64,000 bases of DNA from assembly GCF_004571025.1 (NCBI RefSeq), contig NZ_SPQT01000011.1, positions 1 to 64,000 of the forward strand. The letters are read 5' to 3'. Every line of letters starts with the position of its first letter. Position 1 is the first letter of the stretch. The stretch comes from Bradyrhizobium niftali (GTDB lineage: Bacteria > Pseudomonadota > Alphaproteobacteria > Rhizobiales > Xanthobacteraceae). This document shows, one piece after another, positions 16,847 to 24,288 of the stretch. A program made the position numbers and the translations under genes. The notes beneath the pieces were generated by a model. It had not been told where the DNA came from. It saw only the letters and a program-made list of their open reading frames with translations, and did not search any database.

Positions 16847-16877
16847 GCAAGGCGCGACAAGGGGCATCGCGCCTTGC
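16847..16877. terminator. 11-bp hairpin in the lactonase upstream region
   Basis: GCAAGGCGCGA (16847-16857) and TCGCGCCTTGC (16867-16877) form a perfect stem with a 9-base loop. It lies just downstream of the AraC gene on the minus strand, so it could end that transcript before the lactonase promoter. Confidence 0.5.
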
Positions 16878-16886
16878 GTTGTCGTT

Positions 16887-16946
16887 TGAGCATGACCTTT
16901 TCGGAAAACCGCTTCGCACTTTGCGCCAGCGGGTCCAGATCATGCT
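16887..16946. repeat. GAGCATGACCTTTTCGG dispersed element
   Basis: A roughly 60-base element is bounded by AGCATGA and TCATGCT. The wording (TTTTCGGAAAACCGCTTCGCAC inside it) is one I recognise as widely dispersed in rhizobial genomes. Its right end overlaps the stop codon of the AraC-type gene at 16945, so insertion may have set the present C-terminus. Confidence 0.65.
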
Positions 16947-17778
16947 ACTGCCGCACCGGCACCCATATCTCGAAACCGCCATTGCCGGTCGCAGGATCGA
17001 ACTTTTCGTCGTAGCGCTCGAAGTTCGGCGCGTCTGCGGCCTTCAGGCCGGAGGCCGGCAGCCACTGATTCCAGATCGTGTTGACGGTGCGCCGGATCGA
17101 GGCGACGTGGTCGGTGTGGGTGAACACCGCATAGCGCTGCTCGGGGATGCGGATGCGGCCGAAGCGGCGCGGCAGGTCGGAATAATCGCCGACCTCGACA
17201 CCGGCGATGTAGTCGAAATTGCCGGCATCGTCGCCGTTGCAGCAGACGCCATAGGCGACGTTGCCGACACGCGCCGGAATGTCGGCGACCTCCTGGTTGA
17301 AGCGGTGCCACATTCCCGGGATGATCGCGCCGTTGTCGCAGGAGATGCGTTCACTGATGCCGGCGACGAGGAAGGCCTTTGCGGTCTCGAAACGCGGCGG
17401 GGCGAGCGTGTCTGACAGGGTGGAGTCCATGAGGATCGGCTCCTGAAGCTTGAGATGGCCGGTGCACGTCGCGGCCCGCACCGCTTCGGGTGTGGTGCCA
17501 AACTGGTCGCGGAACGCGCGGGTGAATGCTTCGTGCGAGCCGTAATCCGCCTCCAGCGCCAGCGACAGAATGTCCGGCGCGCCGTTCGCAAGACTGCGTG
17601 CCGCCTCGGTCAGCCGCCGCGCGCGCACGTAGCGCATCACCGGCAGGCCGGTGGCTGCGGCAAACGCACGCACGATGTGGAACCGCGACACGCCTGATAT
17701 CGCAGCGATCTCGTCGAGCGTCATCGGCTCGGCCAGATGGCTCTCGATATACCAGAGCGCGCGATGGGCTGGATTCAT
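16945..17778 (-). CDS. AraC-family regulator with GyrI-like effector domain
   Basis: 277 residues from the ATG at 17778 (an upstream frame to 17811 is less likely). The AraC HTH pair is N-terminal (about residues 5-100: LDEIAAISGVSRFHIVRAF, then YGSHEAFTRAFRDQFG). The C-terminal half (about 125-275) is a GyrI/Rob-type ligand-binding domain ending in a WVPV strand. This reversed order is the Rob/SoxS-like arrangement. It is divergent from the enolase-superfamily gene at 17962, which it may control through the shared 183-base promoter region. Confidence 0.88.
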   Translation of the reverse strand: MNPAHRALWYIESHLAEPMTLDEIAAISGVSRFHIVRAFAAATGLPVMRYVRARRLTEAARSLANGAPDILSLALEADYGSHEAFTRAFRDQFGTTPEAVRAATCTGHLKLQEPILMDSTLSDTLAPPRFETAKAFLVAGISERISCDNGAIIPGMWHRFNQEVADIPARVGNVAYGVCCNGDDAGNFDYIAGVEVGDYSDLPRRFGRIRIPEQRYAVFTHTDHVASIRRTVNTIWNQWLPASGLKAADAPNFERYDEKFDPATGNGGFEIWVPVRQ

Positions 17779-17888
17779 GGTGGTTCGGGCCCTCGTTCGA
17801 AGCGCGGCCATGATGCACGGAACGCCGCGGGCTTCGCTTGATCGGCGTTGCGGTCCCGCAGGAGGATAACGCCGGAACAGCCACTGGC

Positions 17889-17902
17889 AACGCCCGGGCG
17901 TT
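17889..17902. promoter_or_regulatory. 14-bp palindrome in a divergent promoter region
   Basis: AACGCCCGGGCGTT is a perfect palindrome lying 60 bases before the enolase-superfamily gene and 111 bases before the divergent AraC gene. It is a candidate operator; AraC proteins more often use direct repeats, so the binding protein is uncertain. Confidence 0.35.
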
Positions 17903-17961
17903 CGTGACTACACTCGGGACGTCCTTGAAACCGCTCACAAGAAAGCAGGAGGAACCGCGCC

Positions 17962-19065
17962 ATGAAGATCACCGATGTGCGGGCGCACCATATCCGCATC
18001 CCCTATGATGCCGGTGTCGCGAGCTTCCGCCAGGGCGCCTCCGCCATCACCGCGCTGGACATGGTGATCGTCGAGGTCACGACCGACGCGGGGCTGACCG
18101 GCTGGGGCGATGCCTTCGCCTATGTCTGCCCCCGCACCACGCGCAGCGCCGTCGAGGAGATGATCGCACCGCACGCCCGCGGCCTGGAGGTTCCCGATGC
18201 CGCCGGCATTCCCGCGGTGATGGAGCAGATCCAGCGCAATCTGCATCTGTTCGGCCGCTACGGCATCACCATGTTCGCGATATCCGGGCTCGACATCGCG
18301 CTGTGGGACCTCGCCGCCAAGATCAAGGGTGTGCCGGTGTACCGCCTGCTCGGCGAGACCAGGCGCCCGGCCATTCCGGCCTATGCGAGCCTGTTGCGGA
18401 TCGGCTCGCCCGACAACATCGCCAGCGAATGCAGGAAGGCGCTCGCGCTCGGCTATGGCGCCATCAAGCTGCACGAGACCACGGCGCCGGCGGTCTTTGC
18501 CGCGCGCGAGGCGATCGGCCCGGGCATTCCGCTGATGGTGGACATGAACTGCCCGCTGTCAGGCGAGCAGGCGATCGCGTTCGCCGGGACATGCGCTGAC
18601 GCGCAGCCGATGTTCCTGGAGGAGCCGGTCTGGCCGCCGGAGGATTTTGCAGCGCTCGCCGAGGTCCGCCGCAAGGGCGGGCTCGGCGTTGCCGCCGGCG
18701 AGAACGCCTGCACGGAATATCAATTCCGCCAGATGATGAATGCGGGCGCGGTGAGCCATGCCCAGCCGTCGGTGATCAAGGTCGGCGGCATCACGGAATT
18801 TCTGAAGGTCGCGGCGCTCGCAGATGGGCTCGGCGTCAAGATCGTCCCGCACTCCCCGTATTTCGGCCCCGGCCTGCTGGCGACCCTGCATCTGTTGGCC
18901 GTGCGCGACGACGGGTTCGTCGAGATGTTTTACCTGAAGCGCGAGGCCTGCCTCTGGGGCGGCCGCGCCGATGTCGATGCCACCGGCCATGTCGCGGTGC
19001 CGACTGGAGCCGGGCTCGGCTATGAACCCGACCGCGGCGTGATGGAGCGATATCGCGTCGCGTGA
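17962..19065 (+). CDS. Mandelate racemase/muconate lactonizing enzyme family protein
   Basis: 367 residues, enolase superfamily. Capping domain at about 1-125, then the barrel. The three metal ligands are visible as Asp194 (VDMN), Glu220 (LEEP) and Glu247 (AGEN), and the catalytic His is at 297 (PHSPY). Two catalytic positions are unusual: the KxK motif of racemases reads KLH (169-171), and the Asp that normally pairs with the His, in QPD, is Ser270. A dehydratase or lactonizing role on an acid sugar is possible but not assignable. AGGAGG precedes the ATG. Expression is probably controlled by the divergent AraC regulator. Confidence 0.88.
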   Translation: MKITDVRAHHIRIPYDAGVASFRQGASAITALDMVIVEVTTDAGLTGWGDAFAYVCPRTTRSAVEEMIAPHARGLEVPDAAGIPAVMEQIQRNLHLFGRYGITMFAISGLDIALWDLAAKIKGVPVYRLLGETRRPAIPAYASLLRIGSPDNIASECRKALALGYGAIKLHETTAPAVFAAREAIGPGIPLMVDMNCPLSGEQAIAFAGTCADAQPMFLEEPVWPPEDFAALAEVRRKGGLGVAAGENACTEYQFRQMMNAGAVSHAQPSVIKVGGITEFLKVAALADGLGVKIVPHSPYFGPGLLATLHLLAVRDDGFVEMFYLKREACLWGGRADVDATGHVAVPTGAGLGYEPDRGVMERYRVA

Positions 19066-19074
19066 GCGCGGCGC

Positions 19075-19431
19075 CTATTTCGACGCGTCCTTGGCCGGCG
19101 GCGCGTCCTGCTTCTTCTTCAAATCCTCCGCGATCTTCGTCTGCGCGGCCTGGAGATCGAGAAGCGTCTTCTGCAAGCCGGCGAGGCTCGTCTTCAACGC
19201 GTCGATCTGGCGATTGGCGGCATCCAGCTTCTGCTGGTGATCGAGGTTGAGCTTGGTGATCGTCTTCTGGAGGAAATCGACGTTGCTCTGGAGGCAGCTC
19301 GTGCGCCGCTCCATGGTCTTCTCGACGGTGCAGATCTCGATGCCGGGCACGTCCTGCGCGCGGAGCGGCGCGATCGCCAGCGTCGCGAGCAGCAACATCA
19401 CGACACAAGCGCTGGCGTTTCGAAACGGCAT
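19075..19431 (-). CDS. Exported coiled-coil protein of unknown function
   Basis: 118 residues. Signal peptide with an RAQ cleavage region near residue 25, two cysteines (CTVEKTMERRTSC) that may form a disulfide, then a heptad-like helix of about 65 residues rich in Leu, Gln, Lys and Asp, and a Lys/Ala/Pro tail. This layout suggests a small periplasmic coiled-coil protein. A GAGGAA ribosome-binding site supports the start. It is convergent with the enolase-superfamily gene and has no obvious partner. Confidence 0.78.
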   Translation of the reverse strand: MPFRNASACVVMLLLATLAIAPLRAQDVPGIEICTVEKTMERRTSCLQSNVDFLQKTITKLNLDHQQKLDAANRQIDALKTSLAGLQKTLLDLQAAQTKIAEDLKKKQDAPPAKDASK

Positions 19432-19615
19432 GCAGGTTCCTCGTCAAAACGATCACGGCAATGTGCGCTTTTTGCGCGCAGCCGGCGAAGGCTACCACAC
19501 TCGTACCGCATTCTCGCGTTGAGCTTGGCTCGTTCCCTCGGGACAGGGAGCATTGAACCGCACGCGGAAGAATTGGGCGCTCTTTCCGCGGCTTTGATTA
19601 GGGGAGATTTTTGGA

Positions 19616-19840
19616 ATGGCAACGCGCGATAGACGTCTGGCGGAGTTCGACGGCGCTGGAGAACCGCCACCTGGCTTGCCGGTCGAAGTGCTGTGCGAGG
19701 ATCACAGCGGAACGTATCAACTGCCGTTCGCCTGCCGCTATGTCGAGGGACGCTGGCAGAACCACGAGGCCGGCATCGCGGTCGAAGCGACCGTGATCGG
19801 CTGGCGCCTGCCACGCCTGAAGCACTCCGGCGTCGCCTGA
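19616..19840 (+). CDS. Conserved small hypothetical protein
   Basis: 74 residues, preceded by a good GGGGAG ribosome-binding site. No signal peptide or membrane segment. The wording VLCEDHSGTYQLPFACRYVEGRWQN...VEATVIGWR suggests a compact beta-strand fold, and very similar short proteins are frequent in Bradyrhizobium and relatives. Function unknown. It stands alone, followed by 280 bases without a gene. Confidence 0.72.
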   Translation: MATRDRRLAEFDGAGEPPPGLPVEVLCEDHSGTYQLPFACRYVEGRWQNHEAGIAVEATVIGWRLPRLKHSGVA

Positions 19841-20120
19841 CGGCGGCTTCTGTTCCAAAATGCAACGGGGCCGCGCGCCGTCTTAACCTTCGGAACGCGG
19901 TTCGAACGAATCGCGTCCGAATCAGCCGAATGGCCTTGTCCACGCCTGTTCACGGCTAGATGTCGATGCGGGTCTGTTCTCGCGCACAATATCTGCGAGA
20001 CCTGCGGACGGGCTCGGGCGTCGAGCCGGCGCCAAAGGTTAACGGTGGACAGGGCGTGGCTCGCACCACGGCCCCAGGCGGTCCCCGCCCCCGAAACAGG
20101 CAGGGCCGAGCCGGGCCTGC
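19841..20120. other. Gap without recognised features
   Basis: 280 bases between a small hypothetical gene and the convergent glutathione transferase gene. Apart from the hairpin at 20097 there is nothing I can name. A GGAAC at 19892 followed 17 bases later by CGTC resembles an EcfG-type promoter, but no gene follows it on that strand. Confidence 0.5.
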
Positions 20121-20122
20121 CT
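20097..20122 (-). terminator. Hairpin at the end of the glutathione transferase gene
   Basis: AGGCAGG pairs with CCTGCCT around a GC-rich loop, overlapping the stop codon and followed on the minus strand by TGTTTC. It is a weak terminator candidate. Confidence 0.45.
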
Positions 20123-20777
20123 AATATTCGACCTCGAGCTCCTCGATCTCGGCCGGCTCTTCCTTCGCCGCCGCGATCCATTCCTTCATCTCGGGCATCG
20201 CCATGATGGTATCGGCGTAGGCCTTCAGAAGCGGCTCGAGCTTGACGTCATAGGTCACGAAGCGCGTCACCACGGGCGCGTACATCGCATCCGCCATGGT
20301 GCGCCTCTCGCCGAACAGGAACGGGCCGCCCGATTTCTCCAGGCAGTCACGCCAGATGAACCAGACGCGGTCGATGTCGGCCTGCGCGCGCGACCAGATC
20401 TTGAAGCCGGGGAAGTGCCCCTTCAGATTGACCGGCAGCGAGGCGCGCAGCGTGGTGAAGCCGGAATGGATTTCGCCGCAGATCGAGCGGCAATGGGCGC
20501 GCTGGACGCGGTCATCCGGCAGCAGGCCGGCATCCGGCATCACCTCGTTGAGATATTCGGCGATCGCCAGCGTGTCCCAGACGGTGGCGCCCTCGTGGCG
20601 CAGGCACGGCACCAGGATCGACGACGACAGCAAGAGAATTTCGGCGCGCGCGGAGGCGTCGTCGGGCGCGGTCACGATCTCCTCGAAATCGAGCCCGGAA
20701 AATTTCGTCAGCAGCCAGCCACGCAGCGACCAGGACGAGTAGTTCTTGCTGCTGATGGTCAGTGTCGCCTTCGCCAT
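20121..20777 (-). CDS. Glutathione S-transferase
   Basis: 218 residues. N-terminal thioredoxin-like domain with the SSWSLRGW motif (the serine of this segment is the likely glutathione-activating residue), the cis-proline in ILVPCL and the glutathione-contacting WDTLAIAEYL. An all-helical C-terminal domain follows from about residue 90, ending in acidic residues. It conjugates or transfers glutathione on a small electrophile in the cytoplasm. Length is normal. No neighbour suggests a substrate; the next gene upstream, phaZ, is divergent. Confidence 0.9.
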   Translation of the reverse strand: MAKATLTISSKNYSSWSLRGWLLTKFSGLDFEEIVTAPDDASARAEILLLSSSILVPCLRHEGATVWDTLAIAEYLNEVMPDAGLLPDDRVQRAHCRSICGEIHSGFTTLRASLPVNLKGHFPGFKIWSRAQADIDRVWFIWRDCLEKSGGPFLFGERRTMADAMYAPVVTRFVTYDVKLEPLLKAYADTIMAMPEMKEWIAAAKEEPAEIEELEVEY

Positions 20778-20958
20778 ATGGCCCCTTCCCTCACGCCTGA
20801 GACGGGCACCCCGCCCGGCCCGCTGGCGTGCCCACTACCTGTGCTTCCCATGTGTACACCTCGCTTGAAGAGCAAGCGATGTGCCAGTTTTCCAGGCGAT
20901 TCGACTCAGGTTTGGCTTCGATATTGCATGGCACCATGGAACAGGTGGGCGCTTCAGT

Positions 20959-22182
20959 ATGATGTCGATGTATTATCAAGCCTTTCAGAACCAGATGGAC
21001 CTGACGGCGCCGTGGCGGGCGGGCGCCTCGTCTGCGCTCAGATTCCTCAACCTGGTGCCGCAGGGCGTGTCGGACCAGGTCGTCGGCCGGCTCTCGGCGG
21101 CGCTGGAGCTGATCTCGCGCTCCACCCTCACCTACCATCGCCCGGCCTACGGCATCGACAGTGTCATGGTGGGCAATCGCGAGGTCGCCGTCACCGAGGA
21201 GATCGCCTACGCGACCCCGTTCGGCTCGCTGCTGCACTTCAGGAAGCAAGACGTGCCCGAGCAGCCGCGCATGCTGCTGGTGGCGCCGATGTCCGGCCAT
21301 TTCGCGACGCTGCTGCGCGGCACTGTGAAGACGCTGCTCCAGGACCACGACGTCTACATCACCGACTGGCACAATCCGCGCGACATTCCGCGCAGCGAAG
21401 GCCGCTTCGGGCTCGACGACTACACCGATCACCTCATCGATTTCCTCGGCCAGCTCGGCCCGCGCCCGCATATGGTGGCGATCTGCCAGCCGTCGGTCTC
21501 GGCGCTCGCGGCCGCCGCCGTCATGTGCGAGGGCAACCATCCTTCCCGGCCGGCGACGCTGACGCTGATGGCAGGCCCGATCGACACGCGGATCCAGCCG
21601 ACCAGGGTCAACGAGTTCGCCAAGAGCAGACCGATCGACTGGTTCGAGCAGAACCTGATCAACTACGTGCCGGTGCAGTGCCGCGGCGCACTGCGCAAAG
21701 TGTATCCCGGCTTCGTCCAGCTCACCGCCTTCGTCTCGATGAACCTCGAGCGGCACATCAAGCAGCACATGGATCTCGCCAACCACATCGCCAAGGGCGA
21801 GAAGGAGAAGGCGGCGACCATCAAGACCTTCTACGACGAATATTTCGCGGTGATGGATCTGCCGGCCGAGTTCTACATCGAGACCGTGCGCGACGTGTTC
21901 CAGGAGCATCTGCTGCCGCAGGGCAAGCTGATGCATCGGGGACGGCCGGTGAACACCAAGGCCGTCAGCCGCATGGGGCTGATGACGGTCGAGGGCGAGA
22001 AGGACGACATCTGCTCGATCGGCCAGACGCTCGCCGCGCAAGACCTCTGCACCGGCGTGCGCGCCTATCGCCGCGTGCACCACATGCAGGCCGGCGTCGG
22101 CCATTACGGCGTGTTCTCCGGCAAGCGCTGGAACAACGAGATCTATCCGCTGCTGCGCGATTTCGTGCACGTCAATTCGTGA
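20959..22182 (+). CDS. phaZ: Intracellular polyhydroxyalkanoate depolymerase
   Basis: 407 residues from the ATG at 20959; ATGs at 20962 and 20968 (before MYYQAFQ) are also possible. Alpha/beta-hydrolase of the intracellular PHB depolymerase family, with a Cys in the nucleophile elbow (MVAICQPS, Cys176), which in this family replaces the Ser of lipases. Aspartate and histidine partners lie in the C-terminal domain (VEGEKDD; GVGHYGVFSG). It mobilises storage poly-3-hydroxybutyrate granules. No signal peptide, consistent with a cytoplasmic enzyme. Confidence 0.93.
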   Translation: MMSMYYQAFQNQMDLTAPWRAGASSALRFLNLVPQGVSDQVVGRLSAALELISRSTLTYHRPAYGIDSVMVGNREVAVTEEIAYATPFGSLLHFRKQDVPEQPRMLLVAPMSGHFATLLRGTVKTLLQDHDVYITDWHNPRDIPRSEGRFGLDDYTDHLIDFLGQLGPRPHMVAICQPSVSALAAAAVMCEGNHPSRPATLTLMAGPIDTRIQPTRVNEFAKSRPIDWFEQNLINYVPVQCRGALRKVYPGFVQLTAFVSMNLERHIKQHMDLANHIAKGEKEKAATIKTFYDEYFAVMDLPAEFYIETVRDVFQEHLLPQGKLMHRGRPVNTKAVSRMGLMTVEGEKDDICSIGQTLAAQDLCTGVRAYRRVHHMQAGVGHYGVFSGKRWNNEIYPLLRDFVHVNS

Positions 22183-22213
22183 GGCGCACGCCGTGGCGCG
22201 CCCGGGCTGCTTT

Positions 22214-24118
22214 TCAAGCCCGTATCGAGCCGGGCCACGCGACGACTTGCCCTGACATCACAACGCGGTTGCGTCCGCTCTCCTTGGCGGCGTAGAGCGC
22301 CTTATCCGCAGCCGCAATCAACGACGTGCAATCCGCCTTGTCGCCGAACGACACATGTGTGGCGCCGCCAATACTGAGGGTGACCTGCCTGGATGGCGGG
22401 TTGAGCGCGTGCAGGATCCCGAGGTCCTGAATCGCTTGCCGGATTCGCTCGCCGACCTGCTCGCACCCCCCCATGTCGGTATTTGGTAGCAGCAAGGTGA
22501 ATTCCTCGCCACCATACCTGGCGGCTACGTCTGCCGGCCGTCTGGCCTGCTCCGCCAGGACCCCGGCGACCGAGCGGAGACATGCATCGCCCGCCTGATG
22601 CCCGTACTGATCGTTGAAACTCTTGAAATGATCGACGTCCATCAGCAACAGTGACAGAGGCGTTCCTTCGCGCCTGGCCCGGTCCCATTCCGCCTCCAGC
22701 CGCTCGTCGAAGTGTCTGCGGTTTGCCAAGGCCGTCAGGCCATCCGAACTGGCGAGGGCCGCAAGCTTATCCTCCCGATCCTTACGTTCGGTCATGTCGC
22801 GCGAGATCGCCACCACGCCGTTGATGTCTCCGCTCTGCGCACTCCTGGCGACGCGCAGCGCGGTTTCGATCCAGACCTCGCCCTTCTCGCGATGCCGAGC
22901 GCGATAAGTGATTCTAGCCTCTTCGGCTTCGCCGTTCCCCAACGCGGAGATCGTTTGCTCAACCCGGGCCAGGTCCGCGGGATTTATGCCGGCGAAGGCC
23001 GACGTATCCACCAACTGGTTCGGAGCCCAGCCGAGAACTCGCGCGCTGGACGGCGACGCATAGAGGATCCGTCCATCGACCGCTATGCGCATGACCATGT
23101 CTCCCGACTGCTCCGCGAGGAGGCGAAAATCCGCCTCCTTGGCGACCAGGGCGGCTGCCATCTTTTGCCGCAGGTGCAACTGGCGCACCAGGAAGAGCCC
23201 CGCAACAGCGAGCCCTCCTATCAGTCCCAGCACCGCAGCCATGCGCGTCAGCGCCGCTTTGCGCCAGGGCGCCAAGACGTCGTCTTCCGATTCCGTGGCA
23301 ACCACGAGAACAGGGTACCGACTGCTCAGCTGATAAAAGCTCAGACGCCGAACGCCGTCGAGAGGCGACGTGAAGTAGTAGACGTCCGCAGTCGGCCGCT
23401 CGCGGATTATTCTAAAAAGCGGAGCACTCGACAGGTCGCGGCCCGTATAGCCGTTGTCCGGGCTACGCGCGAGGATAACGCCTTTCGCGGTCGCCAGTGC
23501 AATCGAACCGTTCTGGCCAACGTCGAATCCGCGATAGAACTGCAGAAAATAGTCGACATCGATCGTCGTAAGAGCCACTCCGGCAAAACTGCCGTCAGGA
23601 TGATTGAAGCGCCTTGAGGCGGTGATGATCCATTGCCCGCCCGACCTGCTCCTCACTGGAGACCCAATGAAGGTTCCCCGGTCAGCCACGGCGCGATGAT
23701 GCTGGAAATATTCTCGGTCACTGTTGTTGAGACCGGCGAAATTCACAGGCTCGCTGGTTGCGAGCCAGCGGCCGGTCTCGTCATAGACGAACACGGCGCG
23801 GATCCGATTCGCGGCTTTGCGCCGGGAAAGAAAGGTCTGAATCTTGGCGATTGCCGCCGGGCTGGTTCCCTCAAGCTCGAGTTGGCCAACCAACACATTT
23901 AGAACGGTGTCCGCGAGTTCGAACGTGTCGTCCGCGTGTTGCGTCACCGACCGGGCCAGATTGGCCATGTCCGTTTCGGAGCCCTTCAGGACCGTCACTC
24001 GCGAGGACCACTCCCGCCAACCGCTGAGCACGACGAGCGCCAAGCAGGCGACCGCCACGAATGCCGAGACCCAGAACGTGAGACGCCCGAGCCGAAGATC
24101 GCTGCGGTGATCGATCAA
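22214..24118 (-). CDS. Membrane-bound diguanylate cyclase (sensor-PAS-GGDEF)
   Basis: 634 residues beginning with a TTG codon, preceded by a strong GGAGG about 9 bases upstream. TM1 at about 14-32, a periplasmic Cache-type sensor (about 35-285), TM2 at about 292-312, a PAS domain (about 325-445) and a GGDEF domain. The active-site motif is GGEEF at 536-540 and an inhibitory I-site RPAD lies exactly five residues before it (527-530), so the enzyme should make c-di-GMP and be product-inhibited. It lies 170 bases downstream of the PilZ polysaccharide synthase gene on the same strand, a likely local c-di-GMP source for it. Confidence 0.92.
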   Translation of the reverse strand: MIDHRSDLRLGRLTFWVSAFVAVACLALVVLSGWREWSSRVTVLKGSETDMANLARSVTQHADDTFELADTVLNVLVGQLELEGTSPAAIAKIQTFLSRRKAANRIRAVFVYDETGRWLATSEPVNFAGLNNSDREYFQHHRAVADRGTFIGSPVRSRSGGQWIITASRRFNHPDGSFAGVALTTIDVDYFLQFYRGFDVGQNGSIALATAKGVILARSPDNGYTGRDLSSAPLFRIIRERPTADVYYFTSPLDGVRRLSFYQLSSRYPVLVVATESEDDVLAPWRKAALTRMAAVLGLIGGLAVAGLFLVRQLHLRQKMAAALVAKEADFRLLAEQSGDMVMRIAVDGRILYASPSSARVLGWAPNQLVDTSAFAGINPADLARVEQTISALGNGEAEEARITYRARHREKGEVWIETALRVARSAQSGDINGVVAISRDMTERKDREDKLAALASSDGLTALANRRHFDERLEAEWDRARREGTPLSLLLMDVDHFKSFNDQYGHQAGDACLRSVAGVLAEQARRPADVAARYGGEEFTLLLPNTDMGGCEQVGERIRQAIQDLGILHALNPPSRQVTLSIGGATHVSFGDKADCTSLIAAADKALYAAKESGRNRVVMSGQVVAWPGSIRA

Positions 24119-24288
24119 CAGATGCTCCCTCCACCCTTAATCCGCAAACGCCTTGGGCCAAGGGATGGTTGCTCGCTCCGGTTGAGTTTTTTGGCAGGGC
24201 ACCGGAAGGAGACCGCCGGCATCGATGAGCGGCCTGACCGTCGATCGATATCCCGTGGACTGGTCGGACGAGAAGGACAACACAGCAA

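Noticed and set aside
19892..19917. GGAAC with CGTC 17 bases on, resembling an EcfG general-stress promoter
   Set aside because: One mismatch in the -10 part, and no gene follows on that strand before a convergent one.
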